This document shows, piece by piece, positions 12,478-24,222 of a stretch of 64,000 bases of DNA. The translations under genes and the position numbers were made by a program. The stretch is from positions 25,011,786-25,075,785 of the forward strand of contig JACAXG010000002.1 of NCBI GenBank assembly GCA_018881555.1. Direction: 5' to 3'. Each line of letters starts with the position of its first letter. Within the stretch, counting starts at the first letter, position 1. Source of the stretch: Amblyornis subalaris (taxonomy: Eukaryota > Chordata > Aves > Passeriformes > Ptilonorhynchidae). The notes beneath the pieces were generated by a model. The model was given only the letters and a program-made list of their open reading frames with translations, had not been told where the DNA came from and searched no databases.

Positions 12478-13208
12478 CAACTTCATTTGAAAGGGACCTT
12501 TTGGAGGTCATCTAGTTCATTCCCCCGGCTCAAAGTATAATCAGCTTTATCACATTGCCCAAAATCATTCCGAATGAGTTTCGAATATCTCCAGGGATGG
12601 AGGTTCTACAAGTTCTCTGGATGATCTGTGCCAGTGTTCTGTAACCAACACAGTAAAAAGTGTTTCTTGATGTTCAGAGTGAACCTCCAGTGTTTCAGTT
12701 TGTACTCATTGCCTCTGGTCCTGCCTCTGAAAAAAGCCTGTCTCAGTGCTATTTCACCTTCCCTGCAGGTATTTGTGCATGCTGTTTCCCCCAAGCCTAT
12801 TCTTATCCAGCCTGATCAATCCCAGTTCTCTCTCTGTCTCTCATTATATGACAGACATTCCAATCCCTTCATCATCATAGTAACAGTATTTCCATGTCTG
12901 CCTTGCATAGGGGAACCCAAAACTTTTGGGACCAGAATTCCAGGTGTGGCTCCACCATTGCTGAGTAGATGGGAAAGGATCACCTTCCCTGAACAGCTGG
13001 CAGTGCTCTGCCTAACGCAGCCCATGATTCCATTGGCCTTCTTTGCCATGAGAGTGTATCCATGGCAGGGCCTCACGTCCTCTTCTGCAAAGATGCCTTC
13101 CACATGATCATCCTCCAGCCTGCACTGGTGCTTTGGTTTGTTCTTCAAGAGGTGCAGGACTTTGCCTTTCACCTTGTTGAACTCCATCAGGTTTCTGGTC
13201 ATCCCTTT
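12478..13208 (-). mobile_element. CR1 LINE, 3' part (C-terminal ORF2 plus 3' UTR)
   Basis: About 730 bases of a 5'-truncated CR1 element read on the minus strand. The plus-strand left end has the usual CR1 3'-UTR complement (AAGGGACCTTTTGGAGGTCATCTAG-like wording at 12495-12520). On the minus strand the translation shows MAKKANGIMGCVRQSTA at about 13000-13050, KGLECLSYNERQRE at about 12840-12880 and YKLKHWRFTLNIKKHF at about 12660-12710. These are the C-terminal ORF2 blocks of CR1 in the correct order. A 136-codon frame (12816-13226) stays open through most of it, but the frame shifts between the blocks and the catalytic reverse-transcriptase core is absent, so it is inactive. The plus-strand 159-codon frame over the same interval is a shadow. 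The true 5' break is near 13205. Confidence 0.93.
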
Positions 13209-13495
13209 TCTTAACCATATATACAAAATATAATTATTCTCAAATTACAGCACTCAATCTTATGTGATTGCAACTTTCCAAGTGTTTGAAGTAAAAAGTC
13301 CTCTGATAGCAGTGCAACCTTGCTGCAAAGTAATAACCAGAGTTTATTTTTCTTATTCTGATCTCATTTGTCTCAAAATAAGCAAAATAGAGCCACTGAA
13401 AAGTTTTGAGCTTTTCAAGTACAGTATAGTGTTATGGAAGTCTCCTATTGGCTGTTTAGAATTCATATAAACACAATATCTGCTGCTGATTTTTT

Positions 13496-13510
13496 TTATT
13501 ATTATTATTT
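13496..13510. repeat. Short (TTA)n microsatellite
   Basis: About five TTA/ATT units following a T run. It is short and probably not highly variable. Confidence 0.85.
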
Positions 13511-16117
13511 AACTGTCTGTTTTATCAAATGCAATAATAAATTGACTTGTCTGTAGCAGTGCAAATCAAGGATCAAACTTGAGTTCTTTTAATGATGACA
13601 AACAGGGTAGTCATTGAAGCAGAAAGGCTCCCCTGCTCCTATAGTATTGTATCTAAGTAGCACTGTCACCCTCCTTGGAATCTCATATCCTAGTGCAAGT
13701 AGTGATCCAGCTATGGTGGCTTAATCAACCTCATCTTGACATCAGTCTAGTTTTATGAACTTCAATAAATGTATTTCAAAAACAGATTCCTCAGCTGTAA
13801 GATTCCTCATCCTGTCATTCCCAGCATCTAGGCCAGTGTCAGAAGTGTACATGAGCAGCATGCTTGAAATTTGAGTGAAGAAACACCAATTACAAAAAAG
13901 AAAGAGATTGGTAAGAAGAGGCAGGACACCGGTCCATGTGCACAGGGCTGGAATTCTTCATCTAATTCTACCACATTTGTAAATAGCTCTTATAAATAAA
14001 GAAACAATTCAGTCTTATAAGGAACAGGTCCCATAATCTAATTACATAGTGCACAATGCATGAAGAAAAGTAGAAGCTCTCACAGCAAGGAAGAGAGGGT
14101 GATTAATAGGAAAAGAAAGCAGTAAATTGGAACAGAGCAGGAGGCATCAAGGAAAGACTCAGACTACCTGTAATCCTTATTTCCAGGAAAAATAAAGCAA
14201 TCTTGCATAAACAGGAAAGTGGTGGTAACAAAAATTAAATCTGTGTTTGTAGCCAGTATGGGGGATGAGGGTATTAAAATGAGAATATGAAGATAAAGTT
14301 CATTACTAGCCCTTCTGAAATACAGATTAGGAAGTCAGTGAGACTGTGGCTAGACATAACTTGCTAAATATCAAATGCCTGGCAAACACTTGAGTGTTGC
14401 CACACAGGAGAGAATAGATTGGATATGAGTTGTCTTTTAGCGGAAATTGATCTGCAACCGATATTGGGTGCCTGATCTAAACGTAAGTCACTGCAGACTC
14501 CCTCCGTAGTGAATAGAGAGGAACAAAACTTCTTTCCAGAAGCAATTCATCCCATAATAAATAAAAGAATCAAAGATTATTTATCTCTTCTTATAGAAAT
14601 CTTCAGTTAGTTCACTGTTAGTGGAACTAAAAGGTTGGATGAAATAGATTTCATCAGTAAAGGCTAAAGTGATAACATTTGATAAAAATTTTTGGATTAC
14701 TTTTAAACTGGAAATGGGTCTCAGCAAGTTATTTATCCCCACAGCTGCCATAAGGCTGTACCTAGGAAATTTCTAACATGTTTGTCAAAGCTGTTTCTTA
14801 GTTTTCAAGTACCTCAAAGGCTCTAGATATTTTATCCCAATTTCCATTACCTTGAATGCAAAGAAATTGTTATAATGGAAAATAAATTCTGTAGGGATTA
14901 TTGAACACATATAATCCACTGTGCTGTAAGATTATTTTAGGAATTAAGTGCAATATGTTTGCCCCTTCTTATCTGCCTCCCAAGGCACTTAATTCTGGCC
15001 ATTGACAGAGACAGGACACAGGTCAGGATGCATTTTTGGTCCAACTCATTACAGCCATTCTGTCTTTCTAATGTTGTTCCTTAGTATTCCCTTCTTGGTT
15101 AGGATAAACTGCACGAGTCATTTCAGAAGAATACAGTTTTCAAAATGTACAAGAGTGAAAACGAGTTGTGAGATTTGTAAAAACAATTTCTAGGAGGCAA
15201 TATTTCAAAGAAACAGCTTGGCTACACTAAAGTGATTTCCAAACAAGAGTGACCAGGCTACCAAGGGTAAAAGTTAAAAGGTGACAATGCCTGTTGGAGA
15301 ACAAGGGCTCCTGGCTACCCTTCAAGAGCTCAAGCAGTAGGACAGAAACACTAGGAGTTTACTCATGCAATATCCAGTACAGATATCATTAAGATCAGCA
15401 TGACTGAAAGGAAAACATTCACTTGCTATCCAGTGGTGGGAAGACGGTAAGAAATAATACTATCCATCTCTTCAAGGCTTCTTGTATTTTGATTATCCCA
15501 GCAGGGCTGCGTGAGACCAGCACCAACAGCTGTGCTCCTTCTCAGACAGTGTCAAAGTTGGCCAGGGATGGCCAGGCTTTTGGAGCACAGTATAGTTTTT
15601 TTTCAGAATGAAAGAACAGAGGAAATAGATCACAGAGCAATAAGCAGCTTACAGTCACACCTTGCTTTGCTAATGCTGCCTATTGCACCTGTAGGAACTA
15701 ATTTTCTTTAGTCTGCAATTTTTTGTTCTGATTTAATGTCCCCTATCCTACCTAAGCAATATGTATAAAGTTAATCTCTAGTGAAGTTATGGATATAGGA
15801 AAAGGTAACACCATGTGCTGTAATACACGTATCTGCACAGAAACACATATAACTCTTGTAGTACACTGATGCAATAGTTTTTGAATATTTCATCAAGTAG
15901 CCTAGCATCTGTTAGATGTCAATAGAATATTTATTATTGCATTCTTCCAAAACATCTCATCTGTTACAAAAGATGACATCCATTCGACTGCTGTGCTTTA
16001 CAGCTATGCTATTAAATCAGTGAAAAATTGTATGCCAGCTGATTTGTGGAGGCAGATGCATTGTAACCCCTGCCACACTGAAAAGCAGAAGTATCATACT
16101 GAAGGAGCATGACCAAG

Positions 16118-16149
16118 TCATAATGTTTTAGGAAAAGAAAACATTATGA
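16118..16149. repeat. Perfect 12-bp inverted repeat with 8-base spacer
   Basis: TCATAATGTTTT at 16118-16129 and its exact complement AAAACATTATGA at 16138-16149 flank the spacer AGGAAAAG. Complementarity stops immediately outside the arms. It could extrude as a hairpin. No known element or RNA family is recognised. Confidence 0.85.
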
Positions 16150-19100
16150 GACCAGTGGCAAGATGCAGTGATTTGATAAGAAATTGCTGAGAAAGTCAAG
16201 GTTTATAGATGTTTGCAAACATCAGTGACACCAAGCGCTAGGGATCTGGACAGAGAAATCCATTTATTTAATTTCAGTGCAGCCCCAAAATATTGTCAAA
16301 CTGAAACAGAAGAATTATAAGGGGCTTGTACAGCTTGCAAATAGAAAGTGAAGGCATAATGCTAGGAAATAACCGCTAAGACAGTAAGAAAAATATGAAA
16401 TAGATCCTGCAGTGCAGCACAAGAAACTACAATATGTGGTACTTTATTGGTTGTAATGCACCTCAGAGGGAAGAGAATGGCAAATCAGTGAAGAAAAGAC
16501 AACACTGGCCATGCTGGAACTTCCACAACCTTCTAGGAAAGAGTGAGAAACTCCCATGAAATTGGGTTCTGCACTGCACATAAACAGTTTCTCAAAATTT
16601 GTAGAAGATATCATCGAGAGTCCAGTGATCCTGTTCACACATGACGGCCCATCCAGGAGAAAGTGGTTTCTGTATGTGAACAAGCAAGGTTAGCTGGGTA
16701 GGTAGAGCGCTCCAAGACGGAAGAGAGCACCCTATAAACACAGAAAAAGGAATTTGAGAAAAGTTCAACAAAGGCTGTGAGGAATGACCAAAGGGGTAAA
16801 ACATTTTCTCCTGCCAGAGTATTATGCAATTTGGAGGAATCACAGACACTGCAAAGAACCTATTGAGATAATGTCAGGCAGAGCAGGCACCCTTTAATAA
16901 CAGAGAAGCTGAGGTTCTGAGACTGAGGAATCCTGATTGGTTCAGTCACCTTTGATATAAAACAAGTGAAAGACAACAGGATGAGTCTCAAAGGCTTCTG
17001 ATTATGTTACACCACTACACATTAAAGCATTAAAATGGGAAAACTGTCCTAGATTGGGAGCAGTCTCTCCTCAGTGGTAATAACACAAGAAAAAGGATAT
17101 TATTTTAGTCATCGTAGCTGAAGAATGATCTTGGTTTTTAAAGGAAAAAAAGGTTGGGAATGAAGATTATTTTTCTAACTTTCCTCTATAGTTGTACATT
17201 CGGTACCAACAAGTTAGTTCAGAAGTTTCAGAGGAGAACTCATTTTCAGGAGTGAAGAGAAGCAGAGGGTGGGAAAAAGGATTGAAGGAGGTACCTGGAA
17301 AACAGCCTACATGTTGTAAACAGCTGTAGTGGTAGGCAGCTGCAGGATCCTTGTAAACGGATTTTATTTTATGAAACTTGTACTTTAGTCTTGTACATTC
17401 ATGTACAATGAAAGCAAGAAACATCAAGATGCAGCTGAATACTTTCAAAACATGAAAATAGAAAACATTCAGGACTTCTATCAAATGCTTGCTTTCCCTT
17501 AGGCAGACTGTCATGTCCGAGCTGTCATCTGGTACAGGCTGGATAAGGGAGCAGCAAAAGCAGGGCTGCCCTGGCATGGGAGGATGAGCTGAGGGGATCC
17601 GGGTGACCACAATAGAAGCAGTGCCTTCAAGGACCTGGGCACAGTCCCACAGCTCCAAGCAAGGTCCCCATGGCAGCAGCGAAAGCTCTTGTTGACAGTC
17701 TTAGACAAGAGGTAATGGGTCGTGTCAAAGGTCCCTCCAGGTGAAGATCAGAACATGGCCAGAGTCAGGGTTGAAGGCAGGGATATCCAGTTCATAATCC
17801 CACAAGGCAAAGGTTTAGATGTGATCTGCCCTGCTCCTGTGTGTGGATTCAGTTTCTTACATCTTAAGGTATTTTGCAATAGGACTATGTTCATTACTCC
17901 AGAAATGCTTAGCTCAGTGCTAGCAGTACTCTGTACAGGACCACACATTTCAGATTCAAGCTAGTGGCAGATGGTCCTACCATGCTTTACTGAATTTCTT
18001 GAACTGATGAGGATACATTATTTAGAAAAATGTAGTCAATAATTTATCACAAGTCATATGGTGTTAAAAGGCCAGTGTTGCAATAGTGCACTAGAAAGCT
18101 TTGCTTTCCCTGGGTTAAAGTACAAGAAAAGTGTGTTTTATCAATATTTAAGAACTGTTCTGTAACTGGCTAGACCGAGTTCTTATTCACAAAGTGTAAC
18201 AATATCAGACATATGGAGTAAGGGTCCTCAATGTATTCTGCAGTTTGTGATGTTAAAGCAATGGCTTTTCAGTTCTATGAGACTTTAATACAACAAAATG
18301 AACTTAAATAATTTGAAAACTGTGTAAAAGCACAGATTTTATAGTTTTGTATGGTTGGTACAGATTAGTGAAGTGAAAATCAGAGGGGTTTCAACTTCAT
18401 GAACTCATTCATTTGTTTAGGCAGAAAACACAGCCAAAGAGGCCTCTTGGGGGTGTGTGGAGCTTCTGTTGAGTCAGTGGAAACCTCAGACTTTCGCAGA
18501 AGAGGGAAGGATTGTGGCATGGAGTGGTACAGTTGCCATTCCTGGAACAAGTGAATAGGAAGCTGAGTGTTATGCAAAGATGGCTGCAAGGATTTTCCTC
18601 CATAAAGATTCATATTTATCACACAAAATGTTATTTCTATCTTGTTGTATAGCAGCCCTGTATGTTACATGCAAACCCTTTCCATTTGGCTACAAAAATA
18701 TTGTCTTAAAATAAGTATCTTTCTGTTGCTGCAAACTGGAGCAGCATGGTTCCTTACCACGGTTTACATGGAATTTGGTAATACCTTCTTAAGTTTTCTA
18801 TTTCTTCTTTCTAAAGCACATTCTGAATTGTACATGAAGGCTGTATTTAACACCTTGTTGAAAACTCAGAGCATCTAGCAGCAATTTGTTACTTTGAAAG
18901 CAAGATTCTCTGTCTGGACTAAATTCTTTTCAACAGGAATTACTGTTGATTGTATAAATGACTCTGGATGAAGCATGCTTGCAGTCACTAAAAATAAGAA
19001 TAAGTTCCACTAATGCACCTTAGTATCCCAATGGGACTTAAAAATGGAATACAAAATTAGCTGAAGCACCAAGCTGGTCACTTGTTAAAGAATCATTTGC

Positions 19101-19982
19101 TTTCTTATCTGACTGAGCCTCACCTGCATTGCCTTCACCACTAGAAATGTTTGTTCTCTCTCTTACCTCCCCTCCCAGCTGAAGGAAGAATTATATTCAT
19201 GTGCTTAGAAGTTGAAACCACCATGTGCTGCAGCACTAGGGAAAACATTTATGATGTTAAAATATTTATACAGCTGGATTCAGTGAGATGCAGCATCTCC
19301 TTTCAAGTTAACAAGCTTGTCAACTGCTAGTTAGAAAAAAATATAAAAGATACCTTTAGAGCCAAAACCCCCTCAGACAATTTTTGTCGCAATCTTATGA
19401 ACCATGTAATTCACAACATTATTTAAAACACTGTGCAGTGCCACATCCCAAATAGAGACCAGAATATGCACATAAATGCATGTAGAATACTCATATACTA
19501 TTCTTAAGTCTCTATGCTTGGAAAGATTTTGCTTTAATTTTAACTCTGGGAAGAGAAAACATTTTCAAGAGAACAAGAAAATTGGGTCCTTGTCAAGGTG
19601 AAACCAAAATCACCCATTTGTTTCTCTTTATATTCTATCTGGTAAGATTGGAGAAAGCATTTTCCTCATAGTAGCAGTCAGAGCTGGATTGCTTTGATAT
19701 GTCTTAGATAGAGCTGTTATCCCAGGAGTGAATTAAAGGTTAATACACAGTATTTATTCCACTCAGTCATATTATTATTTTTGGACTGACAATAACACCT
19801 GAAATTACTGATTTCAAATCACTAATTTAGAAAACAGGGGAAGAAAATCTATATGCATGAGCACAAGACCTTGTTACTGCATAATATTGCTGGCACATTT
19901 CAACACACACAGAGTGGCAGCTCCCATAGAAAAGCTAGAAAACATGATCACTGTAAGCTAGCAAACCCCCTAATGATGTGTG

Positions 19983-19999
19983 CCTGTCTGTCAGACAGG
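19983..19999. repeat. Short perfect palindrome (8-bp arms, 1-base centre)
   Basis: CCTGTCTG-T-CAGACAGG. The two arms contain GTCTG/CAGAC, the SMAD-binding half-site known from vertebrate regulation, in inverted orientation. Whether anything binds is not knowable from sequence. Confidence 0.8.
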
Positions 20000-20839
20000 T
20001 GCATATACATAAATCTCGTGATTTGGGGAACTTAATTTTCTGTGTGAGTAGTTGGGAGGAGACAGCCTTTCTGGACATTCCCCAGGCAAGCCACTATCCT
20101 GGTCTGGTTCAACAGCAGCCAGCACTTATGTCCCCTTCCCTCTCTTCCCTCTGTAAGGCAGAGTCTAAACATCCTGGTCTATGCCTGATCATTGCTGCAA
20201 GCCTCTGCAAACACCTAATCCCTCAAGTTAGTTTCCTAAAAAGAATTAGCACGAGATTCTCAAGATCAGTTTTCAGTTTTAGCTCCATTGTGTGGTTCTG
20301 ACAATGGGGGCTGGACTTGTTAGTGCACAGTGCTGCCCATGAATTTATTTACAGGAAGTTTATCTATTCCACAGACAGCCAAAGCCAAGTACTTATGCAA
20401 GCCTTTTTTCTGTGGTTTTGGACATTGCTTCCTATTTTAGGTGCTGAAAGGTTGTATAAATTTTGACTTTTGGATTTAGATATTCACAAAAATGTAATTG
20501 TGTTAGACCTTCCCTGAAGTTAATAAAGCAACTGTTTCTAATTTTTACAATTGTAAGGAGAACAAATAGGTGTATACTCAAGAAAATGATGCTCCTGACA
20601 GTTTTACTGCAAACGGAAGAATGAAAAAAATGTCTGTTTTATTTAAAAGCCATAAGGAGTTACTTGTGGGATCAATGCCCTGGAGCAGACCTGCCAGTTC
20701 CATGCCTAATTTGGGCACAAGTTGAGATCTGATTAGGACTGAAATTAAATTATAAGCAGGCATAAAATTCCCAGTCAAGTCAGTTTTATGGCTTAATCTG
20801 GATTGTTTGGTGAAGCAGGCTTATCTGAAAAATGCAAAC

Positions 20840-21140
20840 AATACAAAATCCAAGGTTATGCATCTAAGGAAAAAAGATATAAGTTATTCCTGCGAGATGA
20901 GAGAATATCTTGGATTGCATTGACACTAGACAAAATTTGGAGGCACAAGAGATTAAGGAAAGTCTCAGTTAGATACTTTATCTCTGAGGATGAAGACAAC
21001 CTATGGGTATAGAGTACTGTGGCTGTAGATGGCTGTTAGTCTCCTGGATACAATTTTGCTGTCAACATTTTTAGAAGGGTAGTAAATGACAAGAGAGCAG
21101 TGGGAAAAGAGTGATTAATAAAACATAGCAAGAAGTATAG
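20840..21140 (+). mobile_element. Probable very old CR1/L3-like LINE fragment
   Basis: Two pieces look like a strongly diverged CR1-type ORF2. At about 20850-20890 the plus strand reads KSKVMHLRKK, compared with the CR1 block KCKVMHLG. At about 21045-21115 the string TACAATTTTGCTGTCAACATT and the following purine-rich run resemble the 'CAATTCTGGTCACAACATTT...GAGAGAGCA...ATGATTAA' segment of old CR1/L3 elements, again in the right order and spacing. A 70-codon frame covers the first part. Divergence is far greater than in the other CR1 copies here, suggesting an older insertion. A chance resemblance cannot be excluded. Confidence 0.4.
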
Positions 21141-21874
21141 GAAACTCAATTTAATCAGTATGCTCGCTCCAGTATAATGACCAGAAAAATCCTAGCAGAT
21201 AATTTTTTAATCTAGGAGAAACCAAAGTTGCAGTAAAAACTATGATTGAAAATTTTAGGTAGATAAATTCAAAGTCCTTGTTTATAAAATAGAAGTAATT
21301 AACCTTCTCTAAAGAACTGGAGGAGTCCTCATCACTTGGTTAAAGCATTATTGCATGCTATTTTGAATTCTATACAGAATGTCACTGGACACTATCTTTG
21401 TACTTGGTGGAACGGTCCAAAGTTCTCTGTCCTGTTATGCAGAAAATCCCATTAGCTCTCCCGTCTGACTTTAACAACTACATTTCTGGTAATATTAAGC
21501 TTTTTCTCCAAGGAGCAAAATACTCTGCAGCTTCCTGAAATCCTGGTGGCATTTAGCATCTCCTATTTTCCTCAAATACTAGTCAATAGAATAGTAACCA
21601 AGTTCCAAAGGAGAAACCTTGATTCTATGTGCATTTATAGGCAGTCTTTTCTATGGATGTATATGAAAAATTAGGATATACAGCTGTTTTGATATCTTAC
21701 CTAAACCCCTGCATCATTGTTCACTCTGCATTTTGAGGTTTGGTCTGCAGCCATCTGCATTCAGACAGGAAATAATTACATTTACATATGCAAACAAAAT
21801 CATCTTCAGTAACCTAGGTCTTGGAAGCAAGGTCATTGTATTAAACTGATTACTTTTATCAAACTATCCTTAGG

Positions 21875-21905
21875 AAAAAAAAAAGAGAGAGAGAGAGAAA
21901 GAAAA
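21875..21905. repeat. Poly-A followed by (GA)n microsatellite
   Basis: Ten A then about seven GA units, ending in GAAAGAAAAC. It is a candidate length-variable marker. Confidence 0.9.
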
Positions 21906-24206
21906 CAGACTTACCCAGACTTATCTGGGCTTCCATAACCCTTCAAGTGCTATATTCAGAAGCAGAGATCACGAAGTTTGAGTGGTTTTTTATGTGCTTT
22001 GTTGTGGAGTCTGATTCTAATTGCTTTTACTGTCTTTTGGGGATTATTTTCATGAAGTGAGGCATCACTCATCACAAATAATAGTGCCACAATTAAACCT
22101 TTGAACAGCAGAGTCAGCCATAGCCCAGATTGAATAAAACTGCCTTTTTTAAACAACTATATTGACAAAAAATCCTGAATTTCAGACAATACTTTGGATC
22201 ATAAAAGGTTTTTTTGCCAGATTTTACCATAATTCAGAAGCAGGAAGAAAAAGAACAATAGATATTCAATTTTAAAATACTTCACAAAATAGCAAGATTT
22301 TTTAATTTTATTAGCAAAAAATATTAACAGGCTTTCTTTGATATTCTTGAACACAGAGACCCTTGACTTTGCATCCTTAACTAATAGATTGGGCACAGCA
22401 GTGGTCTCAGGCATGTGACATTTTAACTTGTGTTCATTTGAACAAAGTATCAGACTTCAAAAATGTAATTCCACAGACATGTTAGTAACTCATTTAATGT
22501 TAATGAAATGTTACAGTTTTCATGTCCTCTTTATAAAGTTATAACATCCTGTCATGCTGTCCTCTATGCATTAGAAGTTCAGAACTGGAAGCCACACATA
22601 CATTAAGCAGTCTGGCTCACAGCAAGGTGTTCAACTTGACATTTTGAAGAGCATGGATATTTCTATCCCCTGTTTTTTCAGCTTAATGCACGATAATTAT
22701 GCATTTTAAAGCATTTTTATTCTAATTTATTGCTCTCTTTCCAAGCACTGTTCCTCTTGAGTCTCATAGAGCATATATTTCATGACAAGTATAACTAATA
22801 TTTTTTTCAAAGTGAATCCTTTGTGTACACTCTGTTGCACCCGCTGTTGTTTCTCAGAATTTAATATAGATAAATTTTTTTTGGAAAAAATATACCCCTC
22901 AAGTTCTTGTTTGTCTCTTTCTTTATGCAGACAATAGGAGCAGAAATCTGTTCTACTGTGAAAATTAGTGTCATACGTGCTATACATTTTTCATATGCAA
23001 TGTGTACTATAAGATATTCACTCTGTGTGCTTATGAACAATGCAGGCCTGGGCTTCCTGTGTAACTTCAGCTGTGAAAAATTCTGATTCTCTCTGTCTTT
23101 GAGGACTATATAGCAGTTCTGCCTTCCTAATTTTAGGAATTTGAGTTTGTCTAAAATAACCAGCAGGATTAAGCTCCCACTGTATTTGAATTGGAGGTGC
23201 ACAAAGTAACAAGATATTTTTCTGTGTTCAGTGACTATATCTGCAGATTTATTTCAGTCACACTGATGGGGTTTTTATTCACAAACATTTGTACTAGGAA
23301 GACCTTATCCATGTGAATAGTCCAAGAAAGGGAATGAATCATGAATACTAGAAAGAATAGATTTATAGAGTATTCACAGCTAGTGGAAAGCATCATAGCC
23401 CTTTATTAAAGCCTCTTTTTTGCCTTTATCACAAGAGCCATCAAAACCAGTGGATATTCATGTATAATTCATTAACAAACAAGGCATTTTTCCTGTTTAT
23501 AATGCATAGGTCATTCATTCTTGGAGCAGAAATAATACCATCTGATTTTGGTGATTAATCAAAGTGCACAGAGTAAATAGAAAATAATCATACTGACCAG
23601 TTATGAATAAATTCTACAGGAGGTTAAAAACTGTGCATATAAACTACTACAAATAAACAAATACAGAAATTTAATTAACAGCCTGCTCAGGGGTAGTTTG
23701 CAGAATGACTGTATTCATTGAGAAAAGTTGTTCTCCATAGTTAGTAAACACAACAAATATTCACTTTTTATTGCAGTGCTTGGACAAGCAAAATATGTTC
23801 ATACACTCAGTCCACCAGGAAGCTGGGAAAGCTTTGTTTTATACTGATAGCTAAAAAGGGGGATGGGTTAGTTTGACTGTTTAGAATAAAATCTTAGATG
23901 CAGAAAAACAATATGCAGAATGCAGAATCCAAAAAGGACAGAATATAAATGAGCAAATGCAAAAGAAGTTGTTACACAGGCAAAGTAACTCATAAGATTT
24001 GACTTCCTGTGATTTTGCATCCTTTACAGTTATTGCTGTGGCTACCCCCTGACCGAAAGACTTATTTTTTCCTCAATAGTCTCATTTTTTCCTTTAGTGG
24101 TCTCCAGGAATAACTCTCAGATCTTCACCAAATCATCTCTGCCCTCACTTCTCAACTGTAATAATACCTCATTTGCCAACAAAAAACAACTAATCAAATA
24201 AAAGGC

Positions 24207-24222
24207 CAACAACAACAACAAA
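24207..24222. repeat. Short (CAA)n repeat in an A/C-rich run
   Basis: Four CAA units followed by AAAACC within a longer A/C-only stretch that reaches about 24240. Confidence 0.85.

Larger units (their letters stand above)
13209..20839. other. Non-coding DNA, no gene recognised
   Basis: I see no exon or RNA gene that I can support. The longest frame in the window (minus strand 17167-17658, 163 codons) has no domain and no flanking splice or promoter context. A modestly GC-richer patch at 17500-17720 lies under its start. A tRNA-like string at 16691-16715 lacks the second half of a tRNA. Simple repeats and inverted repeats in this stretch are listed separately. Confidence 0.55.

Noticed and set aside
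12628..13107. 159-codon plus-strand frame
   Set aside because: It is the antisense shadow of the CR1 copy, whose real coding direction is the minus strand.
16691..16720. tRNA-like string TAGCTGGGTAGGTAGAGCGCTCC
   Set aside because: It resembles a tRNA D-arm/A-box, but there is no matching B box (GGTTCRANTCC) at the right distance and no cloverleaf, so it is neither a tRNA nor a demonstrable SINE.
16740..16860. Faint CR1-like string (GGCTGTGAGGAATGACCAAAGG)
   Set aside because: Too short and no second CR1 block nearby in the correct order.
17167..17658. 163-codon open frame on the minus strand, the longest in the window
   Set aside because: No recognisable domain, signal or homology. The start lies in a slightly GC-rich patch with an overlapping frame in another phase, and a frame of this size is expected by chance in 64 kb on six frames.
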